Source of the DNA: Acinetobacter lwoffii
GTDB taxonomy: Bacteria > Pseudomonadota > Gammaproteobacteria > Pseudomonadales > Moraxellaceae
Direction: 5' to 3'
Assembly: GCF_019048525.1 (NCBI RefSeq)
Contig: NZ_CP077369.1
Span: 2,232,001 to 2,296,000, forward strand
Length of the DNA stretch: 64,000 bases
Of the stretch, positions 55,771-64,000 are shown piece by piece. Below the pieces are notes generated by a model. The model was not told the origin of the DNA and did not search any database. It was given only the letters and a program-made list of their open reading frames with translations. A program made the translations under genes and the position numbers. Numbering within the stretch: the first letter of the stretch is position 1; each line of letters begins with the position of its first letter.

Positions 55771-56682
55771 ATGATTGTGCGTGATAAGAATAATAGTTTG
55801 GGTTTACTGTTTGCCTGGCAGGGAACGATTCTGCCCAAGGTACTGCCAGCATTAATCTTGGTGGTTTTTATTTCAGCTTTGCTGGTGTATTTGAGTCAGG
55901 CGCATTTCGTCAGCCTTCCTGCTGTTCCGGCAATTGGCTTTACCATTTTTGGTGTCATTCTCTCGATTTTTTTAAGTTTTAGAAATACAGCCTGCTATGA
56001 TCGCTGGTGGGAAGGGCGCAAACTTTGGGGCGCGCTGATTGCCACCACGCGTCATTTATGCCGTGATAGCCACGTTCTGGACGATCAAACCCGTGAAGTC
56101 TTATTGTACCGCATGATGTTGTTTACCCATCTATTACGTGACCGGTTGAGACAGCAAACGCCCAGTATTCAGACTTATCAAGCCACTACCGGTTTTGAAC
56201 CCAAGTCATTCGAGCAATTGCCGATGCAAATCAATCCATCACAATGGGTGCTAGAACAGATGCAAATAGAGCTGGTACAACAGTATCAGCAGGGCAAGAT
56301 CAGCGATATTATTTATAACAACCTGAATCAGCACACTGTGGCTTTGGGAGATATTCAGGCCGGTTGTGACCGGATTTTGTCAACGCCATTACCATTTTCT
56401 TATTCGGTATTGTTACATCGTGCGGTTTATTCTTTTTGCTTTATCCTGCCTTTCAGTTTGCAGGCGAATTTAGGCCTGTGGACGCCGATTCTGGTCGGGT
56501 TGATTGCTTATATGCTACTCGGGCTCGATGAGCTCAGTGCGGAGCTGGAAGAACCCTTTGGCTTGCAGGATAACGATCTACCGCTAGATTCAATTGTACG
56601 GCTGGTAGAGCGGGAAACCCTAAGCTCTTTAGGTAAAGCACTACCCGAGGCAATTCAAGCCAGAAAAGGCTATTTGACTTGA
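55771..56682 (+). CDS. Bestrophin-family (UPF0187) membrane protein
   Basis: A 303-residue inner-membrane protein homologous to bacterial bestrophin channels, which conduct ions, mostly cations in known bacterial members. Family marks are FLSFRNTACYDRWWEGRKLW (the arginine-asparagine-aspartate-arginine-tryptophan segment) and GLDELSAELEEPFGLQDNDL near the C-terminus. Hydrophobic segments lie at about 22-43 and 54-72 and again at about 212-250. Physiological role unknown. Single gene, convergent with the LRAT-like gene. Confidence 0.9.
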   Translation: MIVRDKNNSLGLLFAWQGTILPKVLPALILVVFISALLVYLSQAHFVSLPAVPAIGFTIFGVILSIFLSFRNTACYDRWWEGRKLWGALIATTRHLCRDSHVLDDQTREVLLYRMMLFTHLLRDRLRQQTPSIQTYQATTGFEPKSFEQLPMQINPSQWVLEQMQIELVQQYQQGKISDIIYNNLNQHTVALGDIQAGCDRILSTPLPFSYSVLLHRAVYSFCFILPFSLQANLGLWTPILVGLIAYMLLGLDELSAELEEPFGLQDNDLPLDSIVRLVERETLSSLGKALPEAIQARKGYLT

Positions 56683-56765
56683 TTCCTTATCAACATCATC
56701 AAAATGTAAAACACGAACTTAAAATTTCTTGCTCACAAAAAATCATCGGCAGGCTGAGCTTTAAA

Positions 56766-57326
56766 TTAACGATGTTTAAGATTGGTCAGGTCTGACACTT
56801 TGGTTTTAGCCTGATCTTGCAATTCACGGTATTGTTGCAAACGCAGATTGGCTTTATCTCTGAGTTTTTTCTTGATGTACAGCGCCAATGCGAAACTGGT
56901 CGTGGTCAGGGTCAGGAACATGCTGTTCATAAAACTCATCATCGAGCTGATATAACCAATCGTCGTCAGGCGATTCATCATGTAAATTACTTGCGGACTA
57001 CTTTCCATGCCGGTAATGGCCCAAGTACACAAATGCTCGCAATTATTAATAATCAGATGATAGTTATTTTCATGCATTCTGGACCGCATGCGGCGCACCA
57101 CTTTACGACCTTTATATTTTGCCGAGTCATAATGCTGCATATGAATCGGTTTGCCATGACTGAATTTTTCAATCGAGGTGATTTCAATGGGGCGTTTCTT
57201 GAATAAATGCGCAAAGCCGGAATAATGAATGACACGACCACGTCCGGCGTAAATCCCATGATGGGTATAACCGAAATGTTTAACCATAAGATGTGCGCCT
57301 ATGGGAAACCGTTTAGTCTGTTGCAT
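56766..57326 (-). CDS. LRAT-domain (lecithin retinol acyltransferase-like) membrane-anchored protein
   Basis: A 186-residue protein with the NlpC/P60-related LRAT fold. The catalytic histidine motif is YTHHGIYAGRGRVIHYSG (about 16-33); the catalytic cysteine is in INNCEHLCTWAITG near residue 95. Another LRAT-like segment is AHLMVKHFGY. After the domain there is one hydrophobic segment (about 128-150, TTIGYISSMMSFMNSMFLTL) and a basic helical tail. Bacterial members are poorly known thiol acyltransferases or hydrolases; substrate unknown. It faces the bestrophin gene tail to tail. Confidence 0.82.
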   Translation of the reverse strand: MQQTKRFPIGAHLMVKHFGYTHHGIYAGRGRVIHYSGFAHLFKKRPIEITSIEKFSHGKPIHMQHYDSAKYKGRKVVRRMRSRMHENNYHLIINNCEHLCTWAITGMESSPQVIYMMNRLTTIGYISSMMSFMNSMFLTLTTTSFALALYIKKKLRDKANLRLQQYRELQDQAKTKVSDLTNLKHR

Positions 57327-57717
57327 ATCAGAATTAAGCCATTTAAAAAAGCATTGTCGTTTAATAGGAAGTGTACTGTGTTTTGCTAAATTAATCGATG
57401 CCTTGCCTGAGTTTCAGATCAGAATTGAAGCGTTATTAAGCCAAGTTTAAAAGGATTAAAAGAAAGCAGAATTTAGAACATATTCTTCTGATGAAAGTGT
57501 TTGAATAGCCCAAGCAAGTACTAAAATTTCTTCAAAATTACAAGCAGGGATCAAATGAGTTGTTCAGCGTTTTCTGCCTGATCCCTCAGGCTTTAAAGTT
57601 GGAGTAAATGAATTATGATGAAATAGAGAAGACCAAACCCTTAAACTAAACTTTCAAGCATAAAAAAAGCACCTGACTACGCAAGTGCTTTTTTTATACG
57701 ACTGTAACCTTGGCCGA
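57327..57717. other. Intergenic region with nested hairpins upstream of the LRAT gene
   Basis: About 390 bases without a gene. It contains a terminator at 57662-57695 (separate entry) and two mutually exclusive hairpins at 57546-57591: AGGGATCA with TGATCCCT, or GCCTG with CAGGC using overlapping bases. It should also hold the promoter of the LRAT-like gene. Confidence 0.45.
57662..57695. terminator. Bidirectional terminator after the small hypothetical at 57718
   Basis: AAAAAAAGCAC / GTGCTTTTTTT stem with a loop of about 12 bases, 23 bases beyond the stop of the minus-strand gene. Confidence 0.85.
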
Positions 57718-57942
57718 TTACTGCAATGGCAAGTGCTGAAGTTCATTCAGTTCTTTGCGGCTATAGCCGCGAGATACCAGAACCTTTTTAATTCCGATGA
57801 TGATTTCTTCATCAGTGGCTTTAGAAAGTGCTGCAAGAAGCTGTTCATTTGTCTTGCAAGAGCAATCATTTTCAACACAAGCAATTTGATTCTTGTGTTC
57901 ATTGTGTTGTTCATGAGAAAACAACTTTTGCCAAAAACTCAT
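57718..57942 (-). CDS. Small hypothetical protein, 74 residues
   Basis: Unrecognised cytosolic protein. The start at 57942 (MSFWQKLFSHEQHNEH) is preferred to an in-frame codon 18 bases upstream. It has a histidine-rich N-terminal part, a cysteine cluster (ACVENDCSC, about residues 21-29) and a helical C-terminal part (EIIIGIKKVLVSRGYSRKEL). The His and Cys residues suggest metal binding, without proof. It ends at a good terminator. Confidence 0.68.
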   Translation of the reverse strand: MSFWQKLFSHEQHNEHKNQIACVENDCSCKTNEQLLAALSKATDEEIIIGIKKVLVSRGYSRKELNELQHLPLQ

Positions 57943-58124
57943 AGAGCCTTCATACAACAACCTAACATAGAGTGAAATATAGCCAATTAAATAAATAAAG
58001 CAATAGGACCTATGTGATAAAAGCAGCAGTTGGTCTTGAAAATTTCCGATAGAAGCCTGAAGGTCTAACGATATTTCTTGCTGTACAAGTCAGTATTCAT
58101 TATTAAATACATGATTTGTAATAT

Positions 58125-58156
58125 AAAAAATGGAGCTTCAAAAAGCTCCATTTTTG
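58125..58156. terminator. Terminator after trmA
   Basis: AAAAATGGAGCTT / AAGCTCCATTTTT stem, 30 bases beyond the trmA stop, usable on both strands. Confidence 0.92.
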
Positions 58157-58185
58157 TAACAATATAATAAATTGAAACAAATTCT

Positions 58186-59268
58186 TTATACTTTTTCCAA
58201 TAAGACACCTGTCTCAACATGGTGCGTATACGGGAATTGATCAAACATGGCGAACTTGCTGATTTTATGCGTTTGAGACAACTGTTTCAGATTGTCATAT
58301 AAAGTATCTGGATTACAAGAAATGTAAATAATATGCTGGAAACACTGTAACAGTTTCAGCGTTTCATCATCAATACCAGCACGCGGTGGATCGACAAATA
58401 CCGTATCAAAATCATAAGTCGAAATATCAATTTGTGCTTCCTGTAAGCGACGGAAAACACGTTCGCCATTATACGCTTGAGTGAATTCTTCAGCAGACAG
58501 ACGCGCCACCTGAATATTTTCAATCTGGTTTTGCTCAATATTCCACTCAGCTGCATAGACTGAAGATTTGGCTAATTCAGTGGCCAAAACACGGCGGAAT
58601 TTGGTCGAAAGCGGTAGGGTGAAGTTGCCATTGCCACAATAGAGTTCCAGCAAATCTTTATCTGATTGTTCCGCTGCATCACATGCCCATTCCAGCATTT
58701 TTTGGCAGACTTGTGCATTCGGCTGGGTAAAGCTGCTTTCGATCTGCTTATATTTATAGCGACGATCAAAAACAGACAGTTCTTCCACCACATATTCATC
58801 AGTCAGGACGAATTTCTGGCCACGGCTGCGGCCAATCAGTTTGATATTCAGCTTTTCCGCCAGGGCTTTCGCGGCAGGTTCCCAGCTTTCATCCAGCTTG
58901 CGGTGATAAATCAGGGATACCAGAACCTGACCACTTAAAGTCGCCAGAAAATGGACTTCAAATAAACGATGACCCAGATTGGCATCTGCCTTGAATGCTG
59001 CCAGTAGTTGCGGCATCAAGTCATTAATACTGCGGTCTGCAATTGGAAACTCATCAATCCGAATCACTTTTTTATTGTTGTTCTCGTCACGTTCAAACAT
59101 GGCATAAAACAGATCATCTTCAGTATGCCAGATCCGGAATTCAGCACGCATGCGGAAATATTTTTCAGGAGACTGGAATACTTCTAAAGCAGGTGGTTGA
59201 TATTCGGCAAACTGAGCGCTGATGCGTTCAATTTTGGCTTCAAGTTGTTGCTGATAAGATGAAGTCAT
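58186..59268 (-). CDS. trmA: tRNA (uracil-5-)-methyltransferase TrmA
   Basis: SAM-dependent enzyme making ribothymidine at U54 of tRNA (360 aa, usual length). Substrate-binding part: [23 protein letters not shown]-binding motif: [15 protein letters not shown]. Catalytic region: [17 protein letters not shown] and the cysteine nucleophile in [15 protein letters not shown]. It lacks the iron-sulfur CxxC region of RumA-type enzymes, supporting TrmA. Single gene with its own terminator. Confidence 0.97.
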   Translation of the reverse strand: MTSSYQQQLEAKIERISAQFAEYQPPALEVFQSPEKYFRMRAEFRIWHTEDDLFYAMFERDENNNKKVIRIDEFPIADRSINDLMPQLLAAFKADANLGHRLFEVHFLATLSGQVLVSLIYHRKLDESWEPAAKALAEKLNIKLIGRSRGQKFVLTDEYVVEELSVFDRRYKYKQIESSFTQPNAQVCQKMLEWACDAAEQSDKDLLELYCGNGNFTLPLSTKFRRVLATELAKSSVYAAEWNIEQNQIENIQVARLSAEEFTQAYNGERVFRRLQEAQIDISTYDFDTVFVDPPRAGIDDETLKLLQCFQHIIYISCNPDTLYDNLKQLSQTHKISKFAMFDQFPYTHHVETGVLLEKV

Positions 59269-59368
59269 ATGCAGTAAGAAATCGCAAATATTTTAAAGCG
59301 CAAATGGTAGCAAAAAATTGCCGATCTGCCTAAGCCTATTGTAGTTGAGTCGCTTTAAAAGCTGCATA

Positions 59369-59404
59369 AAAAAGACCAAACCTTCTGAGGAGAGAGGTTT
59401 GGCC
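59369..59404 (-). terminator. Terminator after putA
   Basis: On the minus strand GCCAAACCT / AGGTTTGGTC with an 11-base loop, then six T residues, about 50 bases past the putA stop. Confidence 0.88.
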
Positions 59405-59452
59405 ATCAAGAGGAAAGATTTAAGCTAAAAATGATGAGATGATTGGACTGAT

Positions 59453-62400
59453 TTAGAGATTATCCATCGTCATCAAGCTGGCATTTCCGCCTGCCGCCGC
59501 CGTATTGATACTGATGGCGCGTTCAATCACAAATCGCTCGACCGGAATATCATAGTTGCCCGAACTTAAATGGGTGATACCAATAATTGCACCTTTTCGG
59601 CCTGCAATGCGTTTTTGAAAATCAATCAGTTCAGAAGAATCACCATGATGCAGGACGGCATCAAACGCGCCTGTTTCAATATCCCGGACCACTTTAAATT
59701 GCTTGCTGATCGCGGCTGGCATGGTTGGTAAATATTTCAGAATAAAAGTATTGTCAGCTAGGAATGCAGGACGACTGCCGACCGATAAAATTGCCAGAAT
59801 TTGCTGAATCTGGTCTTGCTCCGTGTGTGCCAAAGATAGAACACTTTCTCGTGGCAAGATTAGGTACTGATTTTCCTCACCGGTTGGACCTTGCAGGCTA
59901 AAGCTTTGACCAGTCGCAATTTGCATAGGTGCTTTTAAAGATAAAGTTGGGAAAGTTTTAGCTACCCAGACTTTAAACTCCTGAACAAGTTTATTTTCAA
60001 CAAGTGCTGGACCCGCTTGAACTGCATAAGGCTGCGCCAGTTTTTTCTCGGATACTTGATGCATTAAACGGTAGATATACAACGGGCCACCTGCTTTCGG
60101 GCCGGTGCCAGACAGACCTTCGCCACCAAAGGGCTGGACGCCCACGACCGCACCAACGATATTGCGGTTGATATACAGGTTGCCGACTTCCGCTCGTGCA
60201 ATCACGGTTTGCATGGTTTCATCAATACGCGTGTGCAAGCCCATGGTCAGGCCATAACCCTTGCTATTGATCTGATCTAACAACTGTTCCAGTTCGCCAT
60301 ATTTATAGCTGATCAGATGCAGTACCGGGCCAAACACTTCACGTTCCAGATCATCCAGATTTGGCAGTTCAATCAGGGTTGGTGCAATGAATGTTCCTGG
60401 AGTTAATTCAGTCTGGTCCTGATTAAACATCAACTGATGAACTGTATGACCTTTGCTGCGCATCTGCTCAATATGCTTTTGGATATTTTGCTGGGCTTCT
60501 GCATCAATCACTGGACCAATATCGGTTTTCAGCAAGACCGGATTGCCAACGCGCAACTGTTGCATGGCACCTTTGAGCATGTTGCGAACAGCCTCCAGAT
60601 TATCCTCTTGCACACAAAGGACACGCAGGGCAGAACAGCGCTGACCGGCACTGTCATAGGCAGAGCTCACAACATCCAACACCACCTGTTCAGTCAATGC
60701 AGATGAATCCACAATCATGGCATTTTGACCACCAGTTTCAGCAATTAGGGTGACGCTTTCTCCAAACTGGTTTATTCGTTCTGCCACGGTTTTTTGTAGA
60801 ATTTGGGCGACCTCGGTGGAACCGGTAAACATGATGCCCTGAATACGTGGATCTGCACTGAGCTGTGCACCAATGGTTTCACCACGGCCCGGCAATAGCT
60901 GTAACACATCCTGCGGAATGCCGGCTTCCCATAAAATCTGTACGGCTTGTGCTGCAATGAGCGGTGTTTGTTCAGCCGGTTTGGCAATCACGGTATTGCC
61001 AGCGACCAGCGCTGCTGAAATCTGACCGGTAAAAATCGCCAGCGGGAAGTTCCATGGACTGATACACAGCACGGTGCCTAAAGGCTGGATCTGTACATTG
61101 TCACTGAGATCCAAAACTTGAGCTGCATAGTAACGCAAGAAATCTACCGCCTCACGTACTTCGGCAATCGCATTGGCATAGGTTTTACCTGCTTCGCGAG
61201 AAAGAAGAACCATGAGCGGAAGCAAACGCTGTTCCATCAGTTCTGCGGCTTTATTCAGGCAGGCAGCACGCTCATTTTTTGACAGATTAGCCCAGACACT
61301 TTGTGGATTGACGGCTTGAGTCAATGCAATTTCGGCCTGTTCAGAAGTTGCTTCATAGACTGTGCCGACCACATCCTGATGCTGCGCCGGATTGATTACG
61401 GGAACTGCATGGGTTGTATCCACGCTGCTAAATGCTGTTCCCATGGCTGCTGCCTGGAATTGGGTTGTCGCCAGACTGGATGCAACCTCATTTAAAACAC
61501 TAAGTTCAGCATCATTGGCCAAATCGAGTCCTGAAGAGTTCATGCGTGCATCGGCATAAAGATCTTGCGGATAGGGAATATGAGGATGCTTGGCACCCAT
61601 CACGCCTTCCTGTTTTGACGCCTTTAAAATGGTTTGCTGAGAATTTTCAATTAAATCTTCAATTTTCAAGGTCTTGTCGGCAATACGATTGACGAAGGAC
61701 GTATTAGCACCATTTTCCAGTAAACGGCGCACCAGATAAGCCAATAAGGTTTCATGATTGCCGACTGGCGCATAGATCCGGCAGGGTACACCCAGTTTAT
61801 TTTTCGATGGGTCGCCCACGACATTTTCATATAGCGGTTCGCCCATGCCATGCAGACATTGAAACTCATATTGGCCGGCATAGTATTGCTCGGGTTGCGC
61901 CAGTTGATAGATCGTCGCTACCGTTTGTGCATTGTGAGTGGCAAATTGCGGGTAGATGTAATCCGGTTCAGCTAGCAGCTTACGCGCACAGGCGATATAA
62001 GACAGATCGGTATGTACCTTACGGGTAAATACTGGATAATCCGACATTCCATCAATTTGGGCTTTCTTGATTTCGCTGTCCCAATATGCGCCTTTGACTA
62101 GACGAATCATCAAGCGTTTCTGGCTGCGCTTCGCCAGATCAATGATGTAATCCACGACATAGAAGCAGCGTTTTTGATAGGCTTGAATCACAAAGCCAAT
62201 GCCTTTCCAGTCCTGCAATTGTGGTTCAAAACACAGGCGTTCTAACAGTTCCAGTGAAATCTCAAGGCGATCACTTTCTTCAGCATCGATATTTAAACCA
62301 ATATTGTATTGCTTGGACAAGACCGCGAGTTTCAGTACTTTTGCATAGAGCTCATCATGCACGCGATCCATTTGCGAACGCTGATAACGGGGGTGCAGCG

Positions 62401-63208
62401 CAGAGAGTTTGATAGAAATGCCAGGCCCGTCATAAACATCTTTATCCTGTGATGCTTGACCAATGGCATGAATGGCTTGCTGATAATCCTGATAATAACG
62501 TTCAGCATCCGGATCGGTCAGTGCTGCTTCACCCAGCATGTCATAGGAATAGCGAAAGCCTTTTTCTTCCAGCGGCTCCGCATTTTTCAGTGCTTCATCA
62601 ATGGTTTCACCCGTAACAAACTGCTCGCCCATCATGCGCATGGCAACATCGACGGCCTTACGGATAATCCCGCGGCCACTGCGTGCCAAAAGACCAGTCA
62701 ACAAGCTAGACAGGCTCTTTTGCTGCGGGGTTTCCATCAGCTTGCCAGTCAGCATCAGTCCCCAGGCTGCCGCATTCACAAACATTAGCTGGCTCTGACC
62801 CAAATGTTCTTTCCAGTTACCTTGATTGATTTTGTCTCGAATCAGCAGGTCACGTGTGGCTTTGTCCGGAATCCGCAGCAAGGCTTCTGCCAGACACATC
62901 AGGGCAATGCCTTCCTGAGAGGATAAAGAAAATTCCTGCAATAAGCCTTGGACAATACCGGCTTTCCCAGTGGAACTTTTGCGTTCACGTAAGGAATGTG
63001 CGAGATCAAAGGCAAGCGCCTGAATCTTGTCACTCATTTCGGAAGAAATTTCACTATGGGCCAATAACTCTTCGACGCATTCAGTTTCAGCACGACGCCA
63101 TGCCGTATTAATACGTTCTTCGTATTGGTTTTTGTGTTTAAATTCAGCAATATAATTCGAATGCTGGGCTGAATCTAAAATTGAATCTGGGCGGAGAGTG
63201 GTTGGCAT
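59453..63208 (-). CDS. putA: Bifunctional proline dehydrogenase / L-glutamate gamma-semialdehyde dehydrogenase PutA
   Basis: Oxidises proline to glutamate in two steps: FAD-dependent proline dehydrogenase and NAD-dependent aldehyde dehydrogenase (1251 aa). The N-terminal part matches E. coli PutA from about its residue 90 onward (VQGLLQEFSLSSQEGIALMC) but the ribbon-helix-helix DNA-binding domain is missing. The proline dehydrogenase barrel has KLSALHPRYQ and RLVKGAYWDSEIK. The aldehyde dehydrogenase has ISPWNFPLAIFTGQ, GIMFTGSTEV, the catalytic cysteine in SAGQRCSALRVL and GVQPFGGEGLSGTGPKAGGP. A C-terminal ALDH-like extension follows. AGGAAG precedes the ATG; divergent from the Lrp-type regulator. 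Confidence 0.97.
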   Translation of the reverse strand: MPTTLRPDSILDSAQHSNYIAEFKHKNQYEERINTAWRRAETECVEELLAHSEISSEMSDKIQALAFDLAHSLRERKSSTGKAGIVQGLLQEFSLSSQEGIALMCLAEALLRIPDKATRDLLIRDKINQGNWKEHLGQSQLMFVNAAAWGLMLTGKLMETPQQKSLSSLLTGLLARSGRGIIRKAVDVAMRMMGEQFVTGETIDEALKNAEPLEEKGFRYSYDMLGEAALTDPDAERYYQDYQQAIHAIGQASQDKDVYDGPGISIKLSALHPRYQRSQMDRVHDELYAKVLKLAVLSKQYNIGLNIDAEESDRLEISLELLERLCFEPQLQDWKGIGFVIQAYQKRCFYVVDYIIDLAKRSQKRLMIRLVKGAYWDSEIKKAQIDGMSDYPVFTRKVHTDLSYIACARKLLAEPDYIYPQFATHNAQTVATIYQLAQPEQYYAGQYEFQCLHGMGEPLYENVVGDPSKNKLGVPCRIYAPVGNHETLLAYLVRRLLENGANTSFVNRIADKTLKIEDLIENSQQTILKASKQEGVMGAKHPHIPYPQDLYADARMNSSGLDLANDAELSVLNEVASSLATTQFQAAAMGTAFSSVDTTHAVPVINPAQHQDVVGTVYEATSEQAEIALTQAVNPQSVWANLSKNERAACLNKAAELMEQRLLPLMVLLSREAGKTYANAIAEVREAVDFLRYYAAQVLDLSDNVQIQPLGTVLCISPWNFPLAIFTGQISAALVAGNTVIAKPAEQTPLIAAQAVQILWEAGIPQDVLQLLPGRGETIGAQLSADPRIQGIMFTGSTEVAQILQKTVAERINQFGESVTLIAETGGQNAMIVDSSALTEQVVLDVVSSAYDSAGQRCSALRVLCVQEDNLEAVRNMLKGAMQQLRVGNPVLLKTDIGPVIDAEAQQNIQKHIEQMRSKGHTVHQLMFNQDQTELTPGTFIAPTLIELPNLDDLEREVFGPVLHLISYKYGELEQLLDQINSKGYGLTMGLHTRIDETMQTVIARAEVGNLYINRNIVGAVVGVQPFGGEGLSGTGPKAGGPLYIYRLMHQVSEKKLAQPYAVQAGPALVENKLVQEFKVWVAKTFPTLSLKAPMQIATGQSFSLQGPTGEENQYLILPRESVLSLAHTEQDQIQQILAILSVGSRPAFLADNTFILKYLPTMPAAISKQFKVVRDIETGAFDAVLHHGDSSELIDFQKRIAGRKGAIIGITHLSSGNYDIPVERFVIERAISINTAAAGGNASLMTMDNL

Positions 63209-63239
63209 AGTGACTTCCTGTACTGCGTCAATCAGTTCT

Positions 63240-63267
63240 TTGAGGTGAGTGAGTTTTAATCTATAAT
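63240..63267 (+). promoter_or_regulatory. Probable promoter of the Lrp-type regulator in the putA intergenic region
   Basis: TTGAGG (63240-63245) and TATAAT (63262-63267) with 16-base spacing, pointing toward the regulator. The nearby imperfect inverted repeat GAATATTCGACAAATATC (about 63272-63289) could be an Lrp-family operator acting on both divergent genes. Confidence 0.6.
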
Positions 63268-63326
63268 CACAGAATATTCGACAAATATCTCACTATAGTT
63301 TTCGCTTTTTTTAGAGAATAATTCTA

Positions 63327-63821
63327 ATGCCAAGTCCTTATTTGAACCTTGACCGTATAGATATTCGTATACTGGGTTTATTGCAATCCGATGCCAAGCT
63401 GTCCAATATCAAACTGGCTGAACTGGTCAATCTGTCGCCTACGGCAGCCTTGGCGCGTGTACAAAAGCTGACCCGGGAAGGTTTTATTGTGGGCTATGAA
63501 GCGCGCCTCAATCCAGTCATGTTGAATAATGGTTTTGTGGTCTTTGTTGAAATTTTATTGGATAAAACCACACCGAATGTTTTAGATGAATTTTCCCATG
63601 CTGTGCGGCAGATTCCTGAAATTATCGAATGTCACATGATCAGTGGCGGTTTTGATTTTGTGGTAAAAATCCGATGTGCCAATATGGATGAGTTCCGGAA
63701 AATCTCTGGTCAGATCTTGTGGCAATTGCCCGGAATTAAAGAAACGCGCAGTTATCCGGTGATGGAAGTGATTAAAGAAAGTCAGCAGATCCATCTGAAA
63801 ATGCCGGGAAAAGCCAAATAA
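63327..63821 (+). CDS. putR: Lrp/AsnC-family regulator, probable proline-utilisation activator PutR
   Basis: A 164-residue feast/famine regulator. The N-terminal winged helix (LDRIDIRILGLLQSDAKLSN, LAELVNLSPTAALARVQKLT) is followed by the ligand-binding RAM domain with VVFVEILLDKT, ECHMISGGFDFVVKIRCANM and LPGIKETRSYPVM. The divergent position beside putA, combined with a PutA that lacks its own DNA-binding domain, strongly suggests that it controls putA in response to proline, as known for PutR in other bacteria. The assignment is by context. Confidence 0.85.
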   Translation: MPSPYLNLDRIDIRILGLLQSDAKLSNIKLAELVNLSPTAALARVQKLTREGFIVGYEARLNPVMLNNGFVVFVEILLDKTTPNVLDEFSHAVRQIPEIIECHMISGGFDFVVKIRCANMDEFRKISGQILWQLPGIKETRSYPVMEVIKESQQIHLKMPGKAK

Positions 63822-63840
63822 TTAGCAGTAAATTAAAATC

Positions 63841-63868
63841 AAAAAAAGGACTCGAAAGTCCCTTTAAT
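63841..63868. terminator. Terminator between putR and putP
   Basis: GGACT / AGTCC stem with a CGAA loop, AAAAAAA before and TTT after, between convergent genes. Confidence 0.75.
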
Positions 63869-63886
63869 TTATGCTGAAGAAAATAT

Positions 63887-64000
63887 TTATTTTTTCATTT
63901 CCGCCATTTCTTTTTGATACTCGGCTTTAGCCATTTCAAAACGATGAACCACATCTTCGCTAGGTGCTTTATCCAGCAGGCTGACGATGATAATGCTGAG
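63887..64000 (-). CDS. putP: C-terminal end of a sodium/proline symporter (PutP), truncated by the window
   Basis: Only the last 37 codons are visible, reading LSIIIVSLLDKAPSEDVVHR then FEMAKAEYQKEMAEMKK and a TAA stop. The end of a hydrophobic helix followed by a KAPSEDVVHRFEMA cytosolic tail fits the C-terminus of sodium:solute symporters. The position beside putR and putA makes proline symporter PutP the most likely identity. More upstream sequence is outside the window. Confidence 0.65.
   Translation of the reverse strand, partial: LSIIIVSLLDKAPSEDVVHRFEMAKAEYQKEMAEMKK

Overview
The window is chromosomal DNA of a gammaproteobacterium, almost certainly an Acinetobacter species. Gene order and protein families fit that genus: fis next to purH-purD, the rimO/pyrH-frr-uppS-cdsA-dxr-rseP-bamA-skp-lpxD-fabZ-lpxA block, recA-recX, an Lrp-type regulator divergent from a putA that lacks the ribbon-helix-helix domain, and AT-rich intergenic DNA with many short intrinsic terminators. 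The species cannot be named from the sequence alone. Most of the window is core housekeeping DNA. I found no prophage, insertion sequence, CRISPR array or tRNA gene; the only RNA gene I can support is the 4.5S signal-recognition-particle RNA.

Region by region. 1-1418: methionine ABC importer (metN partial, metQ), minus strand. 1419-3400: a small AT-rich accessory patch with a GNAT acetyltransferase and a DUF4145 gene split by an in-frame amber codon. 3461-9006: purD, purH, fis, a DUF3426 zinc-ribbon membrane protein and prmA, all minus. 9138-11639: tandem bile-acid/sodium symporter-family paralogues and a secreted Met/Gln/Pro-tailed protein. 11894-15754: mnmG, an MhpT-like aromatic-acid transporter and a small hypothetical. 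15804-18375: the NtrB/NtrC nitrogen two-component system. 18717-31122: rimO, then the large translation, isoprenoid, phospholipid and outer-membrane biogenesis cluster ending at lpxA. 31183-38044: cpoB, 4.5S RNA, recX-recA, yrfG-hslR, cysQ, a histidine phosphatase, a 41-residue lipoprotein and rpsT. 38259-43175: an NAD(P)-binding protein, rraA, a protein with two GST_N-like folds and a NarL/NarX-like two-component pair. 43261-49483: roxA, maf and a DUF2237 gene (minus), then pgk, a small lipoprotein and fba (plus), an EamA transporter and a zinc-ribbon microprotein. 49590-57942: nfsB, an HpaI-type aldolase, a tiny two-gene unit, lpxH, ppiB, glnS, a bestrophin-like channel, an LRAT-like protein and a small hypothetical. 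58186-64000: trmA, then the proline utilisation locus (putA, Lrp-type regulator, putP C-terminus).

Envelope biogenesis is the strongest theme. cdsA, uppS and dxr feed phospholipid and undecaprenyl-phosphate synthesis. rseP, bamA and skp handle envelope stress and outer-membrane protein assembly. lpxD, fabZ, lpxA and the distant lpxH make lipid A. lpxB does not follow lpxA here. A second theme is nitrogen and amino-acid use: methionine import, ntrBC and proline catabolism.

I did not find a clearly novel multi-gene system. The observations most worth checking are the amber-interrupted DUF4145 gene, the overlapping tiny gene pair at 51383-51639, the terminator-like hairpin directly before skp, the palindromic element between purH and purD, and the Met-rich secreted protein.
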